A stretch of 64,000 nucleotides of DNA, from positions 15,583,752 through 15,647,751 of the forward strand of contig CM041548.1 in the NCBI GenBank assembly GCA_023238725.1, in the 5' to 3' direction. The stretch's first letter is position 1. Each line of letters starts with the position of its first letter. A program made the translations under genes and the position numbers. The DNA is from Scortum barcoo (taxonomy: Eukaryota; Chordata; Actinopteri; Centrarchiformes; Terapontidae). The notes under the pieces were generated by a model that saw nothing but the letters and a program-made list of their open reading frames with translations, had not been told where the DNA came from and did not search any database. Shown here in pieces: positions 37,380 through 48,800 of this stretch.

Positions 37380-38115
37380 CGCTAAAACCTCCCCCCCTTC
37401 CTTCTCACTGCGTTGTAAGTTAATTGGCCTGTGTTGGTTGCTGTGGCGATATTGCCTGTGATGGTTGCCATTAGCAATTTTTTTTATTTTGGGCCGTTGC
37501 CTTGATTCACCATGCTCAACTGCATGGCGGGTTACTGTGGCGACCATGAACTGTGTTTGGTGCGTTGTGAGTTTCCTCTTATTATTTTGTCCTGGTTTTA
37601 ATCCTTGCAAACACTGATCAATAACTGTCACTTTACCTCAGCATCTGTAAGTAACTGATTATCATGACATGCTGGTTTTTTTAAGTCCTCTAAAAGCTTC
37701 AATGCTAAGAGCAAAATTTGCTGCCTGCTGTCCATCAAATATGGATATATTAGGATTTTTTTTATTATTTTAAACTTTTTGGTTTTTGATTAGTTTTCTT
37801 TTTTGTTGTCTGTCATGATTATCATTCTTACATATTCCCTCTGTTTAGTTGGTTGGTGTGGTAGTTTTCGGTGAGTGCGGGGTTTTTTTGTTTGGTTGTA
37901 ACTCAATTTCAAGTGACTTTGTGCCTGAACTTTGTTTGGTTTTTGTGAGACTGAAAATGTACCGAACGTGCCCCTGTAAATGGTTGACAACATGGTATTT
38001 GTGTATGACAGACTGTGCGCGTGTGAGACAGCCAGCAATGAAGTGTGTGCATTTATATGTGTGTGAGCGTTTTGTATTGACTAGATGTGATAAAAAATAT
38101 TTTTGTGTAAGTGAA

Positions 38116-38118
<3 letters not shown>

Positions 38119-38148
<30 letters not shown>
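38119..38148 (+). repeat. (GT)n microsatellite
   Basis: GT dinucleotide repeat in the CELF3 3' region (candidate UTR intron or UTR). Confidence 0.9.
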
Positions 38149-38151
<3 letters not shown>

Positions 38152-39410
38152 GTAACCATAACTGAGACACTAACCTACTACTCTAGAAGGTTTTGGGTAA
38201 AGCTGTTTGGTTCCTGTGACACGTGCTGCTGGCTGAGGAACTGCATTCCTCTGTAGGAATTCTGGGACTCCAAAAACACAGTACAAATACCACAAAAATA
38301 CTCATGGTATTAAAATATATATTCCACTTGTCCAATGTTTGATATGGTGATGATAACCAAAAACACATAATGCATCTAATACTCAGGATGTCTGCAGGTT
38401 AAAAAGAAATGAATTGAAATGAATAAAACAAAAATAAATCTCTTAAAAAGTTGGAGATGAAATGTTTTCTGATAAAAATCTAAAATCTAAAGATATTTCT
38501 GTTTCTGAAAACATAAAATATACAAACTTTAATTAATTAATTAATTTCAACCCCTAAACTAATAAGATTTTTTTTGTCTTTCTCAATAAACAAAATCTCT
38601 GCAACAACATAACAACACTTTTCACTTTACATTAACCCCGTTTTGTATCATTAACATCATATAATTATATAAATATGTAAAGTTAAAGTCAAAGCTATAT
38701 GTTGTTTGCGCTGATGTTTTAAAATGCTGCACTATATTGAAATATCAGAGATTTCCCTTAAATTCACAGTGACATATTTGATATCTTTAGAAATTTTGGC
38801 ATTTCAAGTCAGAATTTTAATTTTATGGAACATTAACAAAGAGTTTATAATGATTGCTTGCTAAAGGGTATTTATTAGAGTCGATATTAATAAGGGACTG
38901 AAGGTTCATACTTACTGCTCTGATCACATTTAGATAAGGTAGCTTTTTAAAAAAAAAGAGACATAAATAGATTTTTTCTGGTGCCTGCAGACGCCCTCTT
39001 TGCAGCAACCCACATCGCAACAAACACAGATTTGGTGGATGATTTGAAATGCTGCTGAGAAAGCACAGTTTGGCTGAATCTCATCAGAATATATGTAAAA
39101 TGATCTCCAACTGTTTCCTAAAAATACAAAAAAAAAAAAAAAATTGGAGAGTTTATCCCCACCAGAATTCCTACTGTGCATGTTCTGAATTAATTTGCCT
39201 GCCAAAGGAGATGAAAAACTATTTCCTAAGAACGTGCATACACTTGCAGCAGTATGACTGTCACTATTTGAGTTGCATGGACACTAGTTGATTACTGAGA
39301 CTCCCCTGAGGCATCAGTGCAAGCAGTGTGTATTGCAGACACCACTCCATTTCCAAAGTCTTAAATTGATGTGTTTAATTGCTGTGATTTGATTTAAACG
39401 GCTCTGTGCT

Positions 39411-39469
39411 CCTTCTTCTTCTTCTTCTTCTTCTTCTTCTTCTTCTTCTTCTTCTTCTTCTTCTTCTTT
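39411..39469 (+). repeat. (CTT)19 repeat forming a polypyrimidine tract
   Basis: About 19 CTT units end eight bases before the candidate acceptor at 39477. The reading frame through it (poly-leucine, or poly-glutamate on the other strand) is not a gene. Confidence 0.9.
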
Positions 39470-39629
39470 ACCTCCAGGAAAAACGTAAGAGTTCAATCAA
39501 GAAAACCACTTGGGATGTCCCAGCCTTTTTTGGTTGTTTGACCAACCGTATAGCACAGGAGCGACACTTCACAAAAAGCAGTATCACGTGTATGCGCTGC
39601 GCTTACAATGATGATTTACAATGACGACA

Positions 39630-39651
39630 ACAGCAGCAGCAGCAGCAGCAG
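39630..39651 (+). repeat. (CAG)7 repeat in the CELF3 terminal exon
   Basis: Seven CAG units in the candidate non-coding last exon. It is outside the coding frame, so it does not encode polyQ in CELF3, although the gene's older name TNRC4 refers to a trinucleotide repeat. Confidence 0.8.
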
Positions 39652-40405
39652 TAATATCAGCAACAAATACATCGAACAGATTCAGCATCCGCAATATCAG
39701 AAGTGCTCCAGATTTCCTATCATTCCACAGCTGGATTCATTTATATTATGTACATACTCTATTGTCGGCAACAAGATCTACATGTTAAGAAAAAGCATAT
39801 CACTGATGTTATTCTACTGAACAGGGTTCTACTGTATAGTGTGATTTGTGGTCTATGGCGTCAACAGAAGGCCAGTCTGCACAGTCGGAGGCAAAAGAAA
39901 AGAAAATACTATTCTGTATGATTACCATTGGTAATATTGTTATGTAGAGTTAGTTTTATTATTTATACGTAAATTAAAAAACATGGGGTAATTAAAGTGG
40001 AAGAGAAATGGATTTCCTCTCACTGTACATACCTTGGTTTCAAAACGGAGTTAAAGGACTTCACGAGTTAAGATTCTCTGCTGCCACTACTTTTCAAATT
40101 AACAAAGCGGAAGGAAGGGCTGGGAATTTTTCTATCTTGATTTTTTACGTTTAATTTATTTGGTAATCAATTTGATGAGGGGGAGATGTGACAATTTCTT
40201 TTTTAATTTAAAGAAGAAGAAGAAAAAAAAAGAGGATTCCTGTGGTCTTCAAGACAATGAACACACTTATTATAGAGTTTTTAATTACATAAATGTACCT
40301 ATGGAAGTTAAAAAAAAAACATAATGTTTCTTTATTTATTCTCTACAATCGCTGTTTTAAAACATATGTCTTTAAAAGAAAATAAAGTACAATTTAGAAA
40401 AAAAA

Positions 40406-42504
40406 AAGTGCATGTGTGTCTGCTTGACTGTCTGCGTCACATCATGTTATTTACCAAAAAAACCAAAAAAAACATCTTTTCTCAGTGTGACAAATGAAAT
40501 GCAAATCAAAACTGACACTTGATTTGTTTCATTTGTCCAAACAGACTGCAGAATAGACAAAGGTTGTCAGAGTTTGGGTGTTTGAACATAAATGGGTTAT
40601 CCAGGGAAGTTTGCTGCTCTCTACAGGCCTGAACAGGAAGTGAAAAACATCTGGCCTCTGCTTGTATTTGACCCAAACTTACCAAATCTTACATGAAGGA
40701 CATTACAAAAACATATTTTATTTTTATTTGGGCTGCCTGAATGAGCTGTCATTTGTGAGTGGAGAATAATTACAAGCCTGCAGATAATTCCCATTATAAT
40801 GCCACATGATTATATGTTAAATCATCCATAATTCCACTCAAAGAAGCTCCCACCATTTATTGATGACACTGCAGGAGAAAATATCCAGCTCAGATATGAG
40901 TAGCATGGAAAAGGCTGAGGTGTGTGTGTGTGTGTAACCACAGCTGGGACGTGTCTGCATTTTCGGGCTTGGTCTGATGAGTCCTAACACGCCTCGGCCT
41001 TCTTTGGCAAGCACCAATGTATGAAAGGTGATTGATGCCACACAGCCAGGGAGGACGGGGGAGAAGAAAACTGTTGAGGAAGCGAGGTACTGTTTTGTTC
41101 ATGCTGCAATCTGAGGAGAAAAACTATTATAAAGTCTGTTGGGGAAAATGAACTAATGAATAACCATGACAGATTAAAGAAAGTATTCAAAAACATTACT
41201 TTTCATTATTAGATCGCATGTGACTACATAAAATAGTCCAGGTAAGCAACAAGAAGACAGAAAACAGACGACACAACAATGGGCCTGTTGGCAGACAGCA
41301 TAATGGATTGAATGAATGTTTTTTTCATCATAATGCACTATATTTCGTAAGAATAGTCCATTGAAAGTCGACCTTTAAGTCAGAATAAAGAACTATTTTT
41401 TAAATTTCCTGCATTCTGGTGAATTCTAATGCACCAGATTGCACATTTTCTTCATCAGTTTATAGTTTATGGAGACAATAAATCTTAAATCTAAATTAAA
41501 ATCCAAAATGCCATCCATGAGGCCCTAATCCTCTCCTGCAGAAAGGGCCCTGAGGACAGCTAGGCCTAATATATTTGGACGTGCCTCAACTTGGGTTCTG
41601 GGGATTTACATGAATTACAGGAATTCCTGAAACCCTGAGAAAAAATCTCACTTATCTCTTACCTTAGGACAGGAATTTACCTATTACAGAACTGTCCTAA
41701 CTGAAGACTTGATGTTCCTCCACTATAAAGAGTGAAGAAACAGAAATCCCATATTTCCGTCAAGTTTTTTATATAGTTTTCTACTATTATAGGTTTAACT
41801 TACATCATCTTGTTGCGTCGTCTTCTTCGGCCTATAAGGTGAACAAGGGAAGCTGCAGTGTACATATCATGTTTATCTAAGATCTGTTTGATCCTGCTCC
41901 TCCTTGTAACTACACTAATCATAGAGATGCTTATTATAGATTATAGTTTATGCTCCTGTTGTTTTAAGAATTGACTGATGTGGGTGGAAGGTAGTAAATG
42001 GTCACCAGCATTGGAAGCGAACCTTGATCACAGCGACAGGCTGAGGTATAAAGAGAAGAACAGCTTCCAGTCTGTGTGGACATGACACACCAGCTTTTGT
42101 CTTGTGTACCATGCTCTGAGTATGAATAAAGTGTGACTTTACTGTAAGAGACTTTTATCTTGTTGTCTTGCAAAATTACCACAACAGGTGCAACTAGCTG
42201 TTTACGTTGAGGTGTTTACATCTAATATTCCCACTATAGCAGAGGATGGAGACACACATAAATTTGAACTTTATTTTGCAGGTTTTTGATAAATTTGGTT
42301 TCAGCAAACTTTACACTTACACTACATATGGATGGAAACTTGCTAATTGATATATGTGATTAGCAAGTATAGTAATGGATGAATGACCTGAAGATATTTA
42401 GGGTTGCAACATAACATGTTTGTGTGAGTTCCTGAAAACAAAATCTGCAAAATCTTAACACTGTTCTTTATCACTCACTGTACTTACAAACACTTTATCA
42501 TTTA
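40406..42504. other. Intergenic between CELF3 and the LINE, nothing recognised
   Basis: AT-rich sequence with only chance ORFs (the longest about 70 codons) on either strand. One short TG tract lies near 40921. No gene, RNA or named repeat can be supported. Confidence 0.5.
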
Positions 42505-42624
42505 TTCATCTCCAGCTATCCCAAACCCACTCCTGAACCCCCTGCAGTTCGCCCTCGGAGATCTGTTAGCGACGCAGTAAATGTGGCACTTCATCCTCCA
42601 GCACCTGGACTCCTCAGGAACCTA

Positions 42625-44186
42625 CAGTCAGGTCCATAAATATTGGGACATCGAACACAATTCTCATCTTTTGGGCTCTATACACACCACCACAATGGAT
42701 TTGAAATGAAAACGAACAAGATGTGCTTTAACTGCAGACTTTCACTTTTTAATACATGGTTGCAAATCCATTGCAGTCAATTACAGCCTGAAGTCTGGAA
42801 TGCATAGACATCACCTGACGCTGGGTTTCATCCCTGGTGATGCTCTGCCAGGCGTCTCTACTGCAACTGTCTTCAGTTCCTGCTTGTTCTTGGGGCATTT
42901 TCCCTTCAGTTTCGTCTTCAGCAAGTGAAATGAATGCTCAATTGGATTCAGGTCAGGTGATTGACTTGGCCATTGCATAACATTTCACTTATTTGCCTTA
43001 AAAAACTCTTTGGTTGCTTTCGCAGTATATGCTTCGGGTCATTGTCCATCTGCACTGTAAAGTAAAGCGCCGTCCAATGAGTTCTGAAGCATTTGACTGA
43101 ATATGAGCAGGTATAATATTGCCCAAAACACTTCAGAATTCATCCTGCTGCTGCATTTGTCAGCAGTCGCACATTATCAATAAATACAAGGGAACCAGTT
43201 CCATTGGCAGCCATACATGCCCACGCCATGACACCACCACCACCATGCTTCACTGATGAGGTGGTATGTTTTGGATCTTGAGCAGTTCCTTTCCTTCTCC
43301 ATACTCTTCTCTTCCCATTACTCTGGTACAAGTTGATCTTTGTCTCATCTGTCCACTGATGTTGTTCCAGAACTGTAAAGGCTTTTTTAGATGTTGTTTG
43401 GCAAACTCTAATCTCGTCTTCCTGTTTTTGAGGCTCACCAGTGGTTTACATCTTGTGGTGAACCCTCTGTATTCACTCTGGTGAAGTCTTCTCTTGATGG
43501 TTGACTTTGACACACATACACCTACCTCCTGAAGAGTGTTCTTGATCTGGCCGACTGTTGTGAAGGGGTTTTTCTTCACCAGGGAAAGAAATTCTTCTGT
43601 CATCCACCACAGTTGTTTTCTGTGGTCTTCCGGGTCTTTTGGTGTTGCTGAGCTCACCGTGTGCGGTTCTTTCTTTTTAAGGATGTTTCAAACTGTTGAT
43701 TTGGCCACACCTAATGTTTTTGCTTTCTCTCTGATGGGTTTGTTTTGATTTTTGTTCTCCATTTTTCAGCCTAATGATGGCTTGCTTCACAGATAGTGAC
43801 AGCTCTTTGGATCTCATATTGAGAGTTGACAGCAACAGATTCCAAATGCAAATGTCACACCTGGAATCAGCTCTCCAGACCTTTTACCTCCTGCTTAATT
43901 GATGATGAAATAAATAACGAGGGATTAGCCCACACCTGTCCATGAAATAGCTTTTGAGTCGATTGTCCCATTACTTTTGGTCCCTTAAAAAGTGGGAGAC
44001 ACATATAGAAACTGTTGTAATTCCTACACCTACACCTGATTTGGATGTAAATACCCTCAAATTAAAGCTGAAAGTCTGCAGTTAAAGCACATCTTGTTCA
44101 TTTCATTTTTCAAATCCATTGTGGTGGTGTATAAAGCCCAAAAGATGTGAATTGTGTCGATGTCCCAATATTTATGCACCTGACTG
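42625..44186 (-). mobile_element. Tc1/mariner element with TA target duplication
   Basis: Length 1562 bases. Both ends read CAGTCAGGTSCATAAATATT inward and the inverted repeats stay nearly identical for about 120 bases. TA flanks both ends (42623-42624 and 44187-44188), the target duplication of Tc1. It carries a broken transposase on the minus strand. The close match of the two ends suggests a fairly recent insertion compared with the LINE it interrupts. Confidence 0.92.
42749..43817 (-). pseudogene. Tc1 transposase pseudogene (DD34E)
   Basis: Transposases of this family cut and paste the element using a DDE catalytic triad. Reading the minus strand from ATG 43817 to TAA 42749, the N-terminal helix-turn-helix (MRSKELSLSVKQAIIRLKNG) leads into a frameshift and a TGA where TVWNIL is expected. 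A 135-codon open piece (43657-43250) covers the linker. The first catalytic region (DET), the second (GSLVFIDN) and the last (QSPDLNPIEH, about 42960) are each recognisable but in different frames. Total length corresponds to about 355 aa, normal for Tc1. With several frameshifts and a stop it cannot make active protein. Confidence 0.85.
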
Positions 44187-45399
44187 TATGCCAACATCAC
44201 GTCTGTGGACTTTAGCTCTCCTTTTAACACCATCATCCTGGCTCATCACCAGCTGATTTACCTGCGGGTGGATCACAGATTTTTCTGTTTGAGGCAGCGA
44301 ATTAAGCTGTCTCAGACTCCCAAACCCTCAAGTGTGCTCTTTCCCGTCTACTCGTCTCCCTGCACACCAACAGCTGCAGGTCTGGTCACTACTGAAGTTT
44401 GTGGACAACTCCACCCTTACTGAGCTCATCCCTGGTGTGAATGAATCTGCCCACAGGTGTGAGATTGACAATCTGGTGACTTCCTACAATCTGAGCAACT
44501 TGTGTCCTGAACGCACTGCAAGAGGAACCCATCCCCACCCACCCCCATCACCACATATGACTCCTAAGTTGACACTGTTGAGTCCTTCTGCTTCCTGGAC
44601 ACCATCACATGCCAGGACATAAAGTAGGAGCTGAACATCGGCTCCCTCACCAAAACACTTCAGAGGATGGGTCCTTCCTCACCTCCTCCATAACACTCTG
44701 GTGCGTGGGGCACAATCTTTCTTGCATGCCTCAGGGTCCTGAAGGCGTGCAGATTCTTGAGTGTCGGGAGATTTAAGCTGATCACCTTCTCGAGTGATAT
44801 GCTGAGGACAAGCATATGTATACAAGCTGGGTGAGGCTGTGTATATAAATACAGTTTTTCTTTTTTCTCTTATTATAACTATTTACTAGTTATTGTACAT
44901 ATTGTACATATTATTTTGTGTGTTTATTTTGTCTCTACTATTTAATATCTCCTTTAAATTGTTTTTCAGCTGCTGTAATGTAACGTGAAATTTTCCCACC
45001 GTGGGATCAATAAAGGATCTTATCTTATCTTATCTTAGGTGCAGGCTGCAGATAAACTGTGGCTCACCACCAGGAACCGCACTGACAACAACTTTTACAC
45101 ACACACACGCACCCTCTACATGGTATACTAATGGGAAGTCTAAATCCATGTGTTACATTAGCACACATTTTTTGGACTTTTTCTTTCACACTGGAAGTCC
45201 ATGGCACATATTTTTGCAAACTTCTGCACAAGTCTGTACATTTCATTTAATTACACCCATGGTGCATCTTTTTTTTTTACTTTTGCTTCTGACTCGCAGC
45301 ACTTCCTGTCACCCTTTTCTTACATCTTCTACTTCCTCTGTAAGCACCTATGCACCAACATACTGAGACAAACTCCTGGAGATGATCGTGTCTCACTTT

Positions 45400-45885
45400 C
45401 CACAATGAAGACTCCTCCTCGTCCGCCTCCATCTTGTGGCACTAACCACCCCTCATACCGATGCACGTCACTTTAAATAGCCTCCCTCCCTCCCTCCACC
45501 CAACCGGATCACATTTTACATTACAACCATAATATCACTACATCCGACCCATTGAAGCACCCGGCTGAACGGCAACAAGCCGACTTGAATCTCTCTAATC
45601 TCTCTGATCGGGAAAAGTGAGAAACTAAACCTCACCTCCCTCCCTCTTTGGAGCAGCATCGGGGGAGAGTTTTGGAGAGAAAGTGCGACACTTTTTTTTT
45701 TTTGTTTGGTCTCCCGAGTATGTGGAGAAGCTGAGGTTTACCAACAAGAGAAAAGAAAGAAAGCCTTGAAAGATCTTTGATGGCGAGAGCTACGTGAGCT
45801 GCTCTCCGCCGCCCACAGGAACAGAGAGCCGCACTGCGTTTCCACACTTTACGTTACCTGCCCGCGGAGAGCGACGCGACGAGAG
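45400..45885 (+). other. cers2: CERS2 promoter and non-coding first exon
   Basis: A CpG-containing region begins near 45400, with a TATA-like ttaaata (about 45473) and pyrimidine-rich cctccctccctcc. A leader follows and ends at a strong donor (gacgagag/gtgagt, 45885/45886). The next CERS2 exon begins one base before the start codon, so a non-coding first exon is needed and this fits. CpG density stays raised to about 46620, consistent with a housekeeping-type promoter. Transcription start is approximate. Confidence 0.6.
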
Positions 45886-48800
45886 GTGAGTTCAGACCGT
45901 TACACGATGGACGGCGGCTAAATTAACGCTAACGAGCGATTAAATTTGGACGCGTAAATCACACTCTTCCTCCCCGGTTCCTATTTTTAGACAGAAACGG
46001 GAGAGTTGTTATCCCGGGTGGTGGCGGGGGTTGTGTTATTTTTTTTAACCGCTGTCGTTAAACTCCAACTGAAGCTTTTTTCCAGCCGTTAACGCAGAGC
46101 TAGCTAACAGGCCGCCGCTTGTTCCTGCTGTTTGTTTAAGAGTGCCGCGATAAGAGAAGGTCATTAAAGTGTCCAAGTTTGACAAACTAACGCGATACAG
46201 CCGCCTGAGGAAACACGCTCAAGTTGTTTCCAAACCGTACGCCGCCATTTATATCGGTTATGGCGATAATTATCGCTGCGTTAAAAAAAAAAAGTTTTTT
46301 AACGTAAACTGGAGATGTCGCCGGGTAACGTTGAGCCGTTTTACTACGTGTGTGATTCAGGTGAAGAAGTATACGTGGCTGCCGGACTGTAACGAGCAGA
46401 CGACTTGTGTTAGTGAGTTTGGTGTTGGAGGAGGGGGGGGACTTGTTCAAAGCTCCATCTCAGTGAGTCGGACTGTCTGTTCCGCTATGTCCGGGAGACT
46501 CCCCGTTTGCGCCATGCGCTCAGCCACTCCCTGCACGGCGCTACGCAAACAGCGTAGAGACCGGAGACAGGCTGCAAAACTTTGAAGTTGACATCGCACG
46601 GCGGCCTCCAGCTTCACTGATAGCCGAGGGACGTCTGATGTGTCATTTTAGATATGAGATATGAGCTGCTGTTTTGCGACCTGAAGTGCAAGCCCGGTCA
46701 GATCTGTTTACACATCTCAACTTCTCAAATCTGCCTCCAAGGACTTCAGTCCGTACAGCACAGGGCAGCCTCCATCCATCAAAGTTTTAGCATACTTATT
46801 TTCACTTTACTCATCATGAAGAGCACTAATTAACCTGTGAAAACAGCTGCATGGTATCTCTGGGAAAAGCACCTCAAAGTCTGCCAAAAATAACACTTAT
46901 GATGTTATCTGGGTGACTTTCTCGTAAGCAACAGCTACAAAAGTTATGTTCATATTTAGTATTGCTCACCAAAACCCACTGTATGCATCCGTGAAGCGTA
47001 ACATGTCAATCAAATTTACTTTCTATGTAAAATGGGAAGAACAAAAGCTTAATAAAAAAAAACACTTCTCTACCTGCACTGTTTACATCCATGTCCAAAG
47101 CAAAATCCATTACCAGCACCCGTAGACCGCTGCAATAGTTTAAAATTATTACTGAATCTGTATTGTGTCACCCACATGCTCATGCATGTGCAAAAGAACA
47201 ACCACAATAGGGAAGTATACTCAAGACGTCACCCATCAGTGGCAAAAAACTCAAATATACCTTTTTAACAGGCAATAGGTGTGGAGTTTGTAAAAGATGA
47301 GCATTTGTTTGTTGGGATGCATCATGGGAAGTGTAGGATTTGGTGGTTTTCGAGCTTGGCCTGTATTAAGGATGAAAAGTGTATCTTTGCTGCACAGAAT
47401 GTGACTCCTTTTTTTATCTGTCTCTTATGAGTCCTTCAACTTTATGAAAAAGAGCAACAGTAACTCTCTTTAACTGGATAAAAAGACAAAGAACCTTAGA
47501 ACAACAGAGGGGATCACTATTTCTTGGATTGAGATACTTGCAATAGATTAATAGAGATTGTGTAAGCAGAGGACACAGAAGTAAAGAATATTGAGATTGA
47601 ATTATACGTATAAACATTTGCAGCGTACAGTTCAGAGAGGGCATTGAGCAGCTAGGAAGAAAGGATGGTGGACGGTCAGTCAGCAGTGAGTCTCTCTTAT
47701 ACAGTACCTTATGCTGCTGAGCTTTGAAGAGTGAAATGTGAATTAAACTTACAAGTGAGGGTGAAGTCACTTTTATTGGTACCTCTCCAAAAGCACCACT
47801 CCTGTTCCCTGACACTTTACCATTAGTGCCAGTGTGGCACCGTGCACTTTGGTCTTTCTGAAAACTGTCCTGAGTTAGGAAATGGACAAACACTAGCTGA
47901 GTGGCATCAGATTAAATAATTTAATAATGCCAGAGTACATTACAGCCAGCATAAGAACAGATGGGGAGACGTAATACAAGAAACCAATTCCAGAATGTGC
48001 TTTTTCATTTGAAACTTTAAAAAGGTCTAAACTAATCTGCATACAACAGTCAACTGTTTTGTTACGCTTCATACTGGAGGATTTGTCAACACAATAAAAG
48101 TGTAACTTGCAGCAGTTGTATCTGTTGCCTGACATGCTCCTCTACCAACTATTGATCTCCTTTAGTCAACAAAGTGTTGAAGAGCAAACACCACACTGTT
48201 AAACACACCAGTCACACATAAACATCTGTGGACACAAGGACGTTTATGTGCCTTACCTTACCTGTGCACACTGGTCTGGGAACGTATCTCCATTACCTGC
48301 CAGGAGGAAAAAAGTTTACTTTGTATTTGAGAAGTGGGATGTACACCTGAGAGCTTCTTCAGCCCCAAGGTTGGTTTCCAGTTCCCTCTGTTAGACAGAA
48401 AAAACCTTGTGTGTGTGTTCACCCAGATCCCACAATCCACTCCGGGACTGAATACAAAATGTGCGCTCATTAACATGTTTTAACAGAAATCACAGAAAAC
48501 CCATTCTCTGTGCTCTGTTTGGAGTGTTTGAGACGTGCTCATTTCAGTGACATTTTAAAGAGAAGCTTATATTTAGGCGTCTGACATGAGAGGTGACTAA
48601 CAGGAGGCATCAGGTTCATTTAAATATACACACTGATTAACTCAGGAAGACTGGATAGTTTATATTTCACTGCTGTTGTTTCAAGGTTAGGTGACATATC
48701 TTTTTAAACTGTGGCAGTGAAACTCCACTGCTAACGAAGGCAGCCCTTGCACGAGTTACTGGGCATTCGTAGTAAGATTATAATGGTTAAAGTCCATGCA

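Larger units (their letters stand above)
36855..40405 (+). other. celf3: CELF3 3' UTR, probably split by an intron, with poly(A) signal
   Basis: Five bases after the stop codon is a strong donor (ggag/gtgagt, 36859/36860). A strong acceptor (tttacctccag/gaaaaacg) lies at 39477/39478, preceded by a long CTT tract. I infer a 2.6-kb intron and a terminal non-coding exon 39478 to about 40400. AATAAA at 40381-40386, followed by A-rich and TG-rich sequence, marks the end. Because the junction is only 5 bases past the stop it should not trigger nonsense-mediated decay. The alternative is one continuous 3.5-kb UTR. Confidence 0.6.
42505..45048 (+). mobile_element. Decayed CR1/L2/Rex-type LINE, split by a Tc1 insertion
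   Basis: Before the Tc1, 42530-42622 encodes remnants of reverse transcriptase around LNPLQFA and ALHFILQHLDSSGTY; after it, 44188 onward resumes with VDFSSPFNTII, and FVDNSTLTELI lies at about 44395. These are the two sides of the RT fingers/palm, and the second motif stands where active LINEs have the catalytic F-x-DD. Here the second Asp is replaced (VDNS). Stops and frameshifts fill the rest. The 3' tail gggatcaataaaggatcttatc plus a TTATC repeat ends at about 45048. The copy is 5'-truncated and dead. Clade assignment within CR1/L2/Rex is uncertain. Confidence 0.75.

Noticed and set aside
39314..39624. Poly-leucine (+) and poly-glutamate (-) ORFs
   Set aside because: Both are translations of the CTT microsatellite.
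44205..44622. ORFs of 72 and 96 codons after the Tc1
   Set aside because: They are fragments of the decayed LINE reverse transcriptase, covered by the mobile-element entry.
47414..47893. 159-codon minus-strand ORF in CERS2 intron 1
   Set aside because: Composition is like random AT-rich translation (Ser/Leu-rich), no motif, and no splice or promoter context.
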